Shown piece after piece: positions 45,970-58,125 of a stretch of DNA of 64,000 bases (within the stretch, counting starts at the first letter, position 1; every line of letters begins with the position of its first letter). Origin of the DNA: Podospora comata (taxonomy: Eukaryota > Ascomycota > Sordariomycetes > Sordariales > Podosporaceae); NCBI GenBank assembly GCA_017354895.1, contig CP071494.1:1488001-1552000 (forward strand), written 5' to 3'. Both the position numbers and the translations under genes were made by a program. The notes under the pieces are model-generated. The model was not told where the DNA came from. It saw nothing but the letters and a program-made list of their open reading frames with translations, and did not search any database.

Positions 45970-47475
45970 GGAAAAACGAGGGAATCAACAGTGGGCCGGA
46001 GTTGGAGGCTGACCAGAGGAAACTACATTGCCGGAGTGCTCAAAGGATTGCGAAGGAAAAGGAACAATGGGAACAACCTGCAGATAGCTTCACTTTGAAG
46101 ACAATCACAACCCCTCTCTCACTACCAGCTTCTCTGATGTGACACAAACCCAAACCCCCATCTATCATCCCAATGATCATCCCATCACCGACGCAGCACA
46201 TCTCACTAACTTGACAGCCACCAAAAAAGCACCCCGACCCAACTACGGCAACCCCTTCCCCAAAAAAGACACCCCCCACCCCAGCGTCGTATCCACCGAC
46301 CCGACAACTCGGAACGCTGCCCATCAAAAGAGGCGTAGAGACGTCAACACACACACGCCGAACAACCCAACGAGCCTGATTGCCTACTCCGCATAGCCCG
46401 TCGTGAAACATAAAATCACCTTACCTCCTCTCCGTCTACAGACTGTAGAACCTGTCCATCATTGTCGCCCCTCCAGTCACAGCGCCATGATCAAAACAAA
46501 TACACCAACACTACCACCACCAGCACTGCCATCGTCAATGCTAGCTACCAAAACAACCACCACCATCGCCACCACCACCACCATCATCAAGTCCTACAGA
46601 CAGTGAGTACACTCTTCAGCAACAGCACAATCGCGACCTCCTGGCCTTCACCCATCTACACAATGACGTCTTCCTTTCAGAGAACTGTATAAAAGCCAAA
46701 GTCCAAACCCCTGTGTAACACCGACCCTCCCTCCCCCTTGTCCACACAGCATGACATAAAACCTTCCCCCTTAACTAACCCCTTCAACCCAGAACCAAAT
46801 CAACAAACCAAGCCAACGCGCACCTACCTCCAACCGTTTCACAACATATCACCCTCCCCAGCCCAGTTACACAGCCCATATCACAACCCTGCCATCCCTC
46901 ATGCACCTACCCACCACCACCTCCAACAACAACCCATCCCTATTCACACATCCAACCCCGCCATATCATTCATCATACACTTCTCACAATCACAAACCCA
47001 AAAACTCCAGACACCAATCATCCATTCATTCACCTCTACCCAGCATCATCATCCGTTCATGACTCATCCGGCTGTCTCTTCGTACACATTCCCCCCACCT
47101 CCATCATCATCATCTCGTGTCAAAAAGGCCTTGCCGTACTGCTGGTATCTTCTCCCCTACACATCCCGCTCATGAACTTCGTCAAGGTCTAATAACCCGT
47201 CCCAAAAAGAAACCAACTAAAACCATCCATCCCAATATATCAACGAAAAGGCTTAACGGAAAGAGAAGAAAAGAAATCATCGTAACCCACCCGCCCCCTG
47301 TGTACCCCGCTTGCTATGCCCGAGCCGACACAAAGACAAAAAATGCCACCATCCCGAAAAGCCCAAGCCCACAATGCCATGGTTTACCCCCAAAAGAAAT
47401 GACAACCATATAAAAAAGAAAATTTCGTCAAGTAAGGTATACAGCCCTGCCCTCTTCTCTCTCATGTTGTGTTTC
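45970..47475. other. Intergenic region between copy J and the Ilp-type gene
   Basis: C/A-rich low-complexity DNA with His/Pro/Thr-rich frames (for example 46,738-47,175) that do not look like real protein. It probably holds the 3' UTR of the minus-strand gene at 47,476. Confidence 0.55.
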
Positions 47476-48393
47476 TCAGTTTTCTTCCCTCTTGATATAA
47501 GGCTTCCCTCGTCGTCCGTGTCCGCCCGGTGGGGGGGTGTTAATCGCTGTCAGTCCTCTAGGTCCCACCATCCTGTTTTCTATTTCGTTAGTCAGCTGTC
47601 CTTCTCTTTCTTCCCCGCCTCTGCCAGCCAGAGTAAAGACTTACCAATCCTGCATGGCCAACCACTCGCTCCACGCCGCCTCGGCCGCCTGAATCTCCTT
47701 CTCCGTCGTGTTTTGCAACGGCTTCAAAAATGGTATCGTCTCCTCTGCCCCCATGTCATACGCCGCCTTGACATCCAGCCAGCTGTTGCTCTTTGTCGCA
47801 AACAGATAATTCCTCCTCTCCTGCTCGTGGAACTGCCCTATCCCTCTCTGCCAGTCGTCCCCAAAGAACCCATGGAGCACGGCCGGAAAGTCGAACCCGG
47901 TCGCCACCAGTCGGCGGATATACGGCAGCAGCGAGATGTGGGATGGGAATCCCCCTAACAGACCTGCCCCCCCGGGCCCAGCCATCCCAGGTCCAACACC
48001 GGCTGCTCGACCCGACGAGCCCTGTGCGCCAAACCCGGCAGCTAATCCAGGGCCACCACCCGAAGGGGAATTGGCCCGCGAGGACAAGACGGGATTTGTG
48101 GATCTCTGAAAGGGCAGCTGGATGTTGACAAAGGCGGCGAGGGCCTGGATCGGACCTTCGTACTGGGCGTGGTCGAGAAAGTATCGCAAACAGGACTGGA
48201 AGTAGGGATGCCACTCGAAGATGTCGAACTGGGCGTCGGCAAAGGGCTGGACGGGAGGACTGTTACTAAAGTTCTGAGACGACCGGCACGAAGAGGGCTC
48301 GTTGTGAGGATAATAGAAGGCTGGAGCCGGCCCGGAGGGAGACCAAAATACCTGTTCCCCTTGGAAGTTGTCACCTGGCCGAGGCATCGCCAT
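47476..48393 (-). CDS. 'Ilp'-type conserved fungal protein
   Basis: Exons 48393-47645 and 47572-47476, 281 residues. The 72 bp intron (GTAAGT, GACTAAC, ACAG) splits the Trp codon of AMQDW and extends the protein with MVGPRGLTAINTPP and a basic end; without splicing a TAA follows at once. Conserved blocks: FDIFEWHPYFQSCLRYFLDH, then a Gly/Pro linker, then YIRRLVATGFDFPAVLHGFF, RRNYLFATKSNSWLDVKAAY and ETIPFLKPLQNTTEKE. These blocks fit a fungal family that, from memory, is annotated 'Ilp is an apoptosis inhibitor'; I treat that name as unproven. No membrane span or signal is seen. The ATG at 48393 is chosen because upstream sequence loses conservation. Confidence 0.75.
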
Positions 48394-51300
48394 GGTCGGT
48401 GTTGGTTTCGTTGGACGAACGGGGGGTGTTCGATGTTCCAAGTCCCTGAAGTGGAGAACTGTGTTGGTGTCAGCAGTGTTGGTTGTCAACACACAAAATT
48501 GCACACGAAAGCCAAGAGAGCAAAGCAGATGGTTCAGTACCCAGGAGTCCAACGTGTCTAATAACACAATTCTTGAAGGGAGACAGCCTGAGCAGCGGGT
48601 GGTTTGTTGGTCGTCTTCGCTCTCAGACCTCTTCTCGAATGTTGGAAGGATGGAAGCGTCCACTGCTCGCGTGTGAATCTGCACTGAACCGTCGGCAACA
48701 ACAGCCTGGTACAGGTCGGTTGGAACGTTGATCAAGCGAGGTACTGCGCTACAGCTGTAAATAGATACAGCATGAAAGATTGCCACCAGGGGGACACGGG
48801 GGAGGTCTGGGGATAAGATGGGGGGATGATGAATGGGGGCGGCAACTGCGTTAGGGCGCTTGGGAGGGATCCTTTTTATAGCCACCCGCGCTTGACCAAA
48901 CCTTGGGACGACGTGCATATGCCTGCCCCGGGAAAAATAGCAAGAAAAAAAAACGTGTTGCGTGAGAGGACAATGCAGCCCACAGGACAACAACGCTCAA
49001 GAGCCTGCGACCCTGACGAAGCCAAGACAGCCTGACGGCAAGGCGAGGATGCCGCTGCAGCTGAGCCGTAGTTAGCTCCCGGGGAGAGAACAGGGTCCAC
49101 GGTACCTGGTGCACAGCTGCGGGAGATTCGTAAGATCAGTGGGGATGATGATGATCAACAGGATCCAAGAAGCTCTCATCGACCTACACACCGATTCTAG
49201 GCAGGGGGTGTGCCATGCGCGGTACAGGGCAGGACCAGCATGACCAGCTTCGGGTCCGAGGGGGTCGATGCCTGCTACAGCAATCGATGGGCTTGTCGTA
49301 GAGCGCGTAGACGTATCATAGGCTGGTCATGGTGTCATCCGAAGTGGTCAATTAGCTGCTGATGACCAGAAGTTGTGGGAGAATCTGACAGGAGAGGCTC
49401 GATGCTGCCGACTTTCCGTGTCGGACTTCATCATCGGCAGCCAGGCACACCCGCCAGGGGCACAAAAGACAAGACGGAGAAGCTGTGGGAGAAGGGCGAA
49501 TAAGGCTAGACAGGGGGGGGGGGGTAGCTTCGTACCTACAACCTCTGATAGAGCTGCTGTTTGAGAGATAGTCTAAGCAAGGTGTGATATTGGTTCACGT
49601 ATAGGCACGGGAGTCGGCTCTTGAGTGAATACCAAGGGTAGCAGCCAAGGGTAGCAGTTTTGTTAGGTGGTGGTGATATGTCGAGGCATGTCGAGTCGTT
49701 GATGAGCAATAGTTGCGGACACTCCATCCAGAGGTCTGGCGGGGTGGAGAGTTGGGATGAGGCGCATCCAGGGTCCTTGGGGGTTGCCGGTCCGGGATCT
49801 GGCGGCCAAATCAAGATCCAGCATGGAAGCCGGCAGGGGCGTCGATGATGGCCCAGGATTGTCTAGGATGTGTTGGAGAAAGGCTGGAAAAAGAGGGCTG
49901 GGCGCGCCCGAGTCTCTGGGCCGCTGCAACCCTCTCACCCATCCCCCCTGTTCCGTGCGAAGCGGGCGGCGTCTGCTTCAGCTTCTGTGGCTCCGAGGGG
50001 CTAGACTAGCTCGTTTGAGCAAATGCTGCATCTTCTTTTGCCGATTACAAAAGCGAGATGTGGTATAAATGTGTTGCTGCTGTTGTTGTTGTGAGTGGGA
50101 GAGCGGGAGACGGGAGTGGCAGGCGGTTCCCTCTTTGTCACCCCACTGTCTCTGGCCTGTGTATCCACCACCTGGGCTTGAGCCATGCAAGTAACACGCC
50201 ACTGGCAACTTCCTTCTGCGAGGTTTGCTCGTGCCATATTCAACATGTTGGTTAGGAAAATTTCATGAGGAAGGAGCAGTCTAGAGAATAACTGGGGATA
50301 GGAAAGCTCTACGTCATGACTCGGCAGGTGCTACTGCTGGGGGCTGCCTCTCGAGCCTATATTTGAAGTTCCCTGGGCCAAGAGTAACTTGGAGGAAATT
50401 CAATGGTGAAAGGCTGGAAGAAACACTCCGGCAGTCAAGAAGATATCTGAAATGAAATCGCAACGAGGGCTCCTTTTTGGATTGATATCCGCTGGGGGCA
50501 ATATTGGCTGTATCATCACCGGTTCTCTTCGCACACAAGAAGTATGACGGTCGGACAAAGTCCCTTCCCTCCAACAATGTCAAGCTGACCGGGGTGAAGG
50601 TACACAGTGCGGCGTGGGTCGGTACCCCGGACGGAGCAAGTGGGAGGGGTCGCGGCAATATGGCTTGGCGGCCCACACTGACTTTGACTTCGGCGACCTT
50701 CAAGGTTGCTTCCGTTGAGGTGCCTGGTCACTTCTTCTTCCTCATGATCAGCGTCCATGGTTGACGAGTTGTTGAGGTTCCCTGATATCCAAATCTTTTC
50801 ATTTTGGAATGTAGCTGCAGGGACCAACAAAATGTGTGCCTGTCCGAGTACGGGCCGCGGTACGACGAAGCGCGGCAGCTTGTCAAAGCTTCTCCAGCCT
50901 TCATGGAACTGTTACAGGAGAGCACGCATATTCTGTTGCAGCACCTCATACCGCCTGTGACACCTGGCCTGTGCAGCATGTCCTGTGCACCTACATTCTT
51001 CTCATGATAACGACGGGATGGGGCGAGTTTGAAAAGGTGGCGGCTCCGCGGCTCCGGAGAATTCGTCAACAACCGAATCCAACCCCCCTCTTCCTTCAGC
51101 TACGCTAGCATTCGAGCCTTGGAGCAGAAAGGCAGGAGGAGAGCAAGTATTGGTGACGGCCCGTTCTGAGCGATAAGACAGCTCGGTGTGGTGAGTTTTT
51201 AGTGCACCTTTGATCCGTCCGCTCTGTCAAGACCATGTGCATCGTTCCAAGCGTGTGGTCCGGTGTGACAGCAGGCCGAGTATCATCTGTCGTGCTTCGC

Positions 51301-54300
51301 CCTCGACCCAGGAGAAATTCCGATATGCAGGTCGACGAACCGCCAATTGTCCAATATGAACCGCTTCCGCTGATGCTGTGATGGATGTCAATAAAAAAAA
51401 TTAAAAAAAAATGCATATCGAACCCCCGAGGTCTTTCGGACACTTATCTTTACCAAGCACTCTCCTTCTTTTGGGGAACACAACTTTGTCACCGAGAGAG
51501 ACTCCGAGGTAGGCTCGATTGCGGCCGGCGCACAGATACTTGGGTTGCAGCCGCTTGAACTTTGATATCTTCGGGACGCTCTCTTTTTGGTTCAAGAACA
51601 CACGCCGCGTTTCCAATAGCACGCCTCGGCTCTCTAGCATCCTAACAACCCATATGCTCATCAAGTGTTGGTGCCATCTGAGAGATTCTGTGCACGCTTC
51701 AAGACGACAACAGATAATAACAAAAGTATGTCACCGGCGCCCGCACTCGCACTGTGGGTAGTCGGCAAGCCTGCGGATCACACCAAACCCCAAAGGGTTA
51801 GGAGTAAGATCGTGAACCTGGATCCTGGGAATTAGGTGCGCAATTAATGGCGGCTTCGGCTTCAGCTACCGACGCTCCGAATCTGTAGAGAGCATGTACA
51901 GCTGAAAGATACATGGCACTTGCGCAAGTTCTGGTGAAGATCCGCGTACTCCGGTGAAGAGGACTCATTTCAGAGGGCAAGAGGCCGGCGCTCCAATGCA
52001 AGGGCAGAGACAGCAAATGACTCTGATTCTGCAATGAAAAGGCAGGAAGCGAGCATGTTGAGGTCTAGACCACAACCTGGAACTCCCTCAACTTTCCTCA
52101 GCATCTTGGCCCAATTCCGTTCTGAATGTATCGCCTCGTCTGATTGGTCAGGTCCAGGGTGAGCTACTGATGGGAGAAAAGCAACGACGTGCCTTGGCAC
52201 CACCCACCACATGGACCCTTGCATCTTGACCTTTCGCGATTTGCAAACTGTTTTGCTTTCTTTTTTTGTTTCCGGATCAGAGGTTGCAGACAACCATGAG
52301 AGCCAGAAACCTTCAAGCATCTTGACAAATCTGAGTCCCCTCCTTCAGGGAGATGGCACGCTTGCTTAATTCAACCCAGTCCTACTCGAACCCCCAACAC
52401 CACACACACATGACGTGATGCGTCATGCTTTTTTATTCTTCTCAACCTCGGGCCTCTCGTCCCCCTTCTTTCCGGCCAGCCAGTGCCCTTCCATTTTCTC
52501 CCATGGACTAGTAGGACACCAATCAAATGCCTCGGCGAGATCCCCGACGCCCATCTTTATCGAACTGATGCACACAGGCAACCAAGTCCAAACAGCCTCG
52601 CGGTTCCTGCGCCGTCGTTTTCATGGCTTTCATGGGACCGGCTTTTCTGTCTCGCAGAGCCCTTGTCTCAGCTTTACCGTTGACATGTTCCACCGTGTTT
52701 CCGTGGCTCTGTCGACTGCCTTGTGTCTAATGAAAGGGGTCGGTACACGAATTCTATCGAGGGTTGGCACTGACAGACGCTTGATAACCACGATCCCCGG
52801 ACTTTGCTGAACCCTTCTGCGATCATACTCGGTACGAGAAAAACAACTTTCCGGAAAACAGGCGTCATGGTCGCTTCGACACCACGACGCTGTGGGCTCA
52901 GCCTTTTGGGGCAGCTTTGCAAGTTTACTCCCCCCCCCCGCAGATTCCACTCGTTTAGTTCATCGGTTTCAGCGCTTGGCTAACAGGACCATCGGAAAAT
53001 TCTCCCCGTTTTGGATCTCCTTGCATCATACCTCGAGTGTCGTCTTCGCGTGCGGCTCAAGGAAGCTTGTCGAGGCAATGCCTTGAACATGTGCTTGGCG
53101 ATGCGTATCGGGTCGGAAGCGTCGATGCCTTCACCATATCAGCAAGCGTGTTCTTGGCAAGTTCTGGTCACGGGGAGTAGCAACTCTCCTGTCTAGAAAC
53201 CTCAGCCCGTGCTCCGATGCGCTGCGAGTTGATTCAACGTCCAAATCAAAGGGTCCAGTGCCATCCCGGCAACCATGGTGCCCCGGGTGCTCGTGGTGGT
53301 ACGTCTTGAGATATGTTGAGGCGCACGTCATGCATCTCGGTCGCAAGCAGCTGACGCTTATCGACCTCCCGCCAGCATCCGGTCATCTTTGCGGAGCTGC
53401 AAGACCACCACCTGCAGCTACCCGTCTTCAGACAGGGGCTATCCTAGATCTCGGGACACGATCAAGAACAAGCTCACCCGCGGCCTGGGATCGTTAGCCG
53501 TTGACAGGCTCGCCCTGCCGTGCTGGTTCGCATTAGTGGCCCCCCTTGAAGAGCTCTTCACCTCTCCCCAGGACCCCTAAACCCACGGTCCCACCCGAAG
53601 AAGAAGTACCCAGCTCTTTCTTAGCGACCGTTTCTGGAGTTGAGACAAGCAGTCCCGTGGACGTCATTCCGCTGTGGCTTCCCGGTGTGATTGGTTTCAC
53701 TGGTACCTCAACATGATGCAGCTGTTTCTTCCGAACACATGAGTGCCCTCTCTCTGGGTCGGCCATCCCCCTCTCTCCTCGCTTGAATGACGAGGCTCTG
53801 TTTCGTTTCGCAGGGCTCATCAGCCAAGACAGACCCCTGGTTGGGATCTTTCGTTTTTCAGGGTCCAAGGACAATTTCTTCACTTTCCCAAGGCTGTGTC
53901 ACCGCACACTTGTTCGGTCATTTTTTCCCAGTTCTTGGTTTTGGACACCGAACCCCGGCTTGCTCGCCCAGGGCCAAACGCAGCTGGGGACCCTTCAGCC
54001 CAATCATTTCAATCGATAGGCAGCACACGGGGGAGAAGCTAAAAAGCTAGGTTCGCGTGCGTTCGATGCTGTCACCTCTTGATCCTGGCCTTCTAGTCGA
54101 AAAGTTCGATCACGATGAACCCCTATCTTCTCTCGATCGTGACCCCCCGGGAGATTTATCCTCTGCTGTGGCCCCCAACATTCAGCCGTATGGCTTTGAT
54201 GCCCGTCCCAAGTTGATGTCATCTCCGCCTGCTGCACGTTTCCCGAGTCCGCAGTCATCGGGGTCTTCAGTCTGGCACCGATCGATAAGCATGGGGAGGT

Positions 54301-55501
54301 TCAGATACTTTGCAGATCGATCATTCATAGGAAAGCTGTGTTGTTCACATCAAATATGACCGAATGATTCTGGAGACCAGTTATCGTCATGAGATGGACA
54401 TTACAGCAGCCGGTTACGTCACGACGCGGCGGGGGTTTGTGTCCGACTGTGCTGCTGTAACAAAAACAACAACAGGACCACCGAACAGTCATAATGGTCA
54501 TATCTAGGATGCAATTCCAATTCGCTATCTTTCCAGCGTTTATTTCCTTCCTGCTGCAACAACATCTCCATGATCTTCCAACCTCCCTCAGCACATCGTC
54601 TACTCTCATGTTTTTGCTCAACCAAGTTGGGGGAGCCTTTAACTGCAATCCTGCTTGGTTCCGCAAGCTCCCTTTACGCTCTGGTCTCGGGCGGTGTAGA
54701 GAGTCCAGTTGAAGCCCCCTCGGTCCAGATATCATACTTTTAATTTTCTTAATTTATTATTTTATTTATATATATATCTTCTCATGGCCATGGTTGATTA
54801 GAAATGCTAGACTAATTCCTATACAAGCGATCACTTACCTATATGCCTGCTCAAACAAGGCATGCTGCGAAATGAAGGGTCTGTTCGAATCAAAGGGTGC
54901 TTGATTAATGTGCTTGTTGGAGACATCACTTTGGATGCCATGTTAGCGGATGAATCTACCTAGACTGAATCATATGTATTAATGAAAGGCCTTCTCAGGG
55001 TGAACAATACAGCTCGTCTCTTTGGAATCAGTTAAGGGGTGGATGTCTGGGCAGGGTTAGGCCACTGCAACTCAGGGTTGAACATGGAGAAAGACTGCTT
55101 GAAGCCCTTTGATGTAAGCTCATGAGCTGAAAGTCAGTCTCTCTGGATGGATAGAGCACAACACAGATAAGATTTCCTCACACTTTGTAGCCAAGCTTAC
55201 GTCAACAGATACAGAGCTGCCAGCAGCAAAGTGAATTCCGCCAAGTGAATTATCGTGGCCGGCCTCGATAGGTGCATCCTGGGAGCCACCCCCCTGTTGA
55301 TAGCGCTCGGACCAGCATTTGGGAGCTGTGACGCTAGGGGGTGCCACTCCAAGGCCAGATTGCACACATCACTTTTTTACGTGATCGACTGTCACACTCT
55401 CTGCTCTGCTTGCTTCCAAGCTTCCTCTTGGTACTTGGATTTTCTTCTTCATTCTTCTCTTTCTCAACCTCGTCAACCCCCCGTCTGGAGCTCGGCACAC
55501 A
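48394..55501. other. About 7 kb without recognisable genes
   Basis: From the Ilp-type start to IRC22. Frames reach about 145 codons at most, overlap on both strands and show no family I know. One minus frame (51,401-51,664) has a somewhat repetitive Lys/Arg/Pro pattern (PKISKFKRLQPKYLC, then KDKCPKDLGG) that might be a coding relic. An AT-rich stretch lies at 54,735-54,780. No tRNA, transposon or CRISPR seen. Confidence 0.45.
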
Positions 55502-56506
55502 ATGGTCAACTTCAAGTGGTCTTCTCTTGCTCTGCTCGCTCTGCGCGCCGCCACCGTCTTTGCTCAGGACGATGTAAGTCCCAATGGTTCCGTCATTGCG
55601 CCACCTCACCTCGACAGCTCGAGCTCCCCGTCTAGCTTCACCGTCGCGCAAAACTATCAATTGGCATCGCAGCTTCGAGATTTGCAAAGGCTAACGTAGC
55701 ATCAACCTCCAGGCCGACGCCGAGCCTAATGTTTCGACTGCCGCCGAGACCCCCGAGCTCAAGGCCGATGTCGAAACCACCTTCCCCGACTCTGATATCT
55801 TTGGTGTGAAGCTCGTCAACAACCGCATCAACAAGGCTCTCATTCAGATCACCAACAATGAGGCGACTCCAATTGACGTTGTCTACATCGGCGGTGCTTT
55901 CAAGACCACCCAGCCCCTCCCCGAGGATGCTCCTGCCTGGGGCGCCATTATCCGCAACTTGACCGCTGTCAAGGTCGAGGCCTCGATTCCTCCTGGTGGC
56001 AAGCACCAGATCCCTTTCCAGTTCACTCAGGATATGAACCCCCAGGATGTCATTCTTGACCTCATGGCGGTCATTACCCACGCCGAGTCGGGTCACGTCT
56101 ACCAGGTTCTCGCCCACTCCGGTCCCGCCACCATTGTTGAGCCCCCTACCAGCATCTTCGACCCTCAGATGTATGTGTTTCCGACATGAGCCTGACCGAT
56201 GATGGTTACTAACTCTTCTCCAGCATCTTCCTCTACCTCTTCCTCACCGGTCTCTTCGGCGCCACCCTCTACTTCGTCTACAAGACCTGGATCGAGGCCC
56301 TCTTCCCCCAAACCCGCCGCGTTCCCGCCGTCAAGGGCAAGAAGGTTAAGAAGGTTGAGGTTGAGCCCCTCTCTGGCTCCGAGTCGGCCGGTGCCACCAG
56401 CACTGGTGCTGACAAGGACTACGATGAGGCCTGGATCCCCACCCACCACATCAACCGCCCCGTCGCCAAGCGCGTCAAGAGCAGTGCCAGCGGCAAGGCC
56501 AAATAA
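55502..56506 (+). CDS. IRC22: ER membrane protein IRC22 (TRAP-alpha-like)
   Basis: Exons 55502-55573, 55713-56170 and 56224-56506, 270 residues; introns are 139 and 53 bp with CTAAC branch sites. Residues 1-22 are a signal peptide ([14 protein letters not shown]). The lumenal part, about 40-170, has the translocon-associated-protein-alpha pattern: [19 protein letters not shown], then VVYIGGAF and [14 protein letters not shown], with an NLT glycosylation site. One membrane span follows ([19 protein letters not shown]), then a basic cytosolic tail ending in KSSASGKAK. The fungal member of this family is IRC22; it is expected in the ER membrane, near the Sec61 channel. Exon 1 codes little more than the signal peptide. 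Confidence 0.92.
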
Positions 56507-57330
56507 ATTTGGACCAGTCACGATATATAGATAGGAGGAACGAGCGTTGGGACAGGTTGACTCCTTGTCCTTTCGGGTGTAAGATGGGTTTTGCGGGTAT
56601 AGCGGGGTTGGTTTGGCAAGGGTAGGTAGGGTGCATTTTACAAATCTGGCGGGCATCATTTTTACAAATTTTACTTGCCTGGAAACTGGACTGGGATATT
56701 GGGCAGGTCTGTATGACGAAGTAAGAAAAAAGTTGGGTGCGTGCTTTTTTGTATGTACTATATGCTTCGTATGTTGGTCTGGAATCTACGAATTAATGTC
56801 TGATGTTGAGCGGTGGGGTATGACACCTGGACGCGTTTGGGATGGAGGGGACGTGTTTGAGGTTGGAGATCTCGTGTATCTTGCAATGAGTGAATGGGCA
56901 TGCTTCTGAATGGGACTATATGGCATGGCATACGTTGGAGATGTTGAACTGGAGCGCGTTCTGCAACATGTGGTTCTGTAGGATACCAGCCAGACAGTTG
57001 AGCCCATCAATGGGTGGCATTCAACGCGTCAAAGATTGCGAAGAACATCATGCGACGTCCAATTCAACAGCGATCAATTGATTCACATACAAAAATCGCA
57101 AAAAATTGCAAAAAGAAAAAAGAAAAAGAAAAGAAAAAAAGACCAAAAGATAACGGACTTCCCAAACGCCCCGCAGAATTGTTTTGATGTTTGGGTTAAA
57201 AACTGGACAGGTTGTACGCGGTAGTGGGAGTTTTCCGGATGGGGCGGGCACTGATCTGATTTCTGGGGCGCCAGGGCAAGTGCTGTGTGATTTTACCGGC
57301 TGATTTAATTCCCCAATTTAATTCTCATTT

Positions 57331-57379
<49 letters not shown>

Positions 57380-57576
57380 TTTTCTGCTGCATCTGTCCTT
57401 TTTTTCTCCCAATTACAAACGAAAACCAACCTGCAAAAAAACAACATTTTTCTCTCTTGAGGAATTTTACTTGCTCAATTTATTGCGCAATTGTTTGAAA
57501 AACGCGCGTCGATTTGAACTAGACAGGACAACAAAAAACAACCAAGCAGCAGCTACCACCCCACCAGAACAACAAA
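56507..57576. other. Intergenic region with a long poly-T tract
   Basis: 3' flank of IRC22 and promoter/leader of the AT-hook gene. No gene is recognised. Confidence 0.6.
57333..57378. repeat. Poly-T run of 46 bases
   Basis: Uninterrupted T run about 200 bp before the AT-hook ATG; possibly a nucleosome-free promoter element. Its exact length is prone to sequencing error. Confidence 0.85.
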
Positions 57577-58026
57577 ATGGCATCCACCGCCCCAGACAGC
57601 GGCGCCACCCCCGTCAAGCGCGGCCGCGGCCGCCCCCCCAAGCCGGAGCACGAGAAGAAGCCGAAGCCGGTGCCTAGCGGGCGTGGGAGGGGAAGGCCCA
57701 AGGGGAGTGGTGGTGTGAAGAAGAGTGCTGCGGCGACGCCGAAGAAGACGGAGACGACGGCTAGGGCGAAGGCTATGAAGGCGAATGCTGATAAGGTGGA
57801 GGCTGAGGCTGAGGCGGCGAAGGTTAAGGCTGGTAATGCTGGGGGTACAGGGAAGAAGAGAGGGCGGCCGTCGGGGGGAGCGGCTACGGTTAAGAAGACG
57901 GAGAGTGTTAAGAGGGGGGGGCCGAAGGGTAGGGGGAAGAAGAAGGAGGTTAGTGAGGAGGCGGAGGAGGAGGAGGAGGCGGGAGGGGATGAGGGAGGGG
58001 AGGGGGAGAGCGAGGAGAGTTCTTAG
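57577..58026 (+). CDS. AT-hook DNA-binding protein
   Basis: 149 residues, single exon, very rich in Lys, Gly, Ala and Glu. Three AT-hook cores (RGRP) lie at residues about 14-22 (KRGRGRPPK), 35-43 (SGRGRGRPK) and 93-100 (KKRGRPSG), with a weaker KRGGPKGRGKK at 112-122. AT-hooks bind the minor groove of A/T-rich DNA, as in HMGA-type chromatin proteins. The C terminus is acidic and ends ESEESS at a TAG. The same frame then stays open for another 32 codons of acidic sequence. From about residue 60 the codons are G-rich in a manner shared with the helicase downstream. The chromatin role is inferred from the hooks. Confidence 0.8.
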   Translation: MASTAPDSGATPVKRGRGRPPKPEHEKKPKPVPSGRGRGRPKGSGGVKKSAAATPKKTETTARAKAMKANADKVEAEAEAAKVKAGNAGGTGKKRGRPSGGAATVKKTESVKRGGPKGRGKKKEVSEEAEEEEEAGGDEGGEGESEESS

Positions 58027-58125
58027 GAGGACTGGAAGGGACTGGAGAGTGGTGAGGATGGGGAGGGGGAAGAAAGTGATGGGGAAGAGGACGAGGACGA
58101 GGACGAGGAGGAGATGGAGGATTAG
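58027..58125 (+). other. In-frame open acidic tail behind the AT-hook stop
   Basis: After TAG at 58024-58026 the same frame reads EDWKGLESGEDGEGEESDG and further Glu/Asp residues up to MED and a TAG at 58123-58125. It looks like the natural acidic end of the protein. Explanations: a recent nonsense change, stop read-through, or a 78 bp intron 57949-58026 (GTTAGT to TTCTTAG) that lacks a good branch point. Confidence 0.5.

Noticed and set aside
46738-47175. 145-codon His/Pro/Thr-rich plus-strand frame
   Set aside because: Composition follows the C/A-rich DNA; no start context, motif or splice structure.
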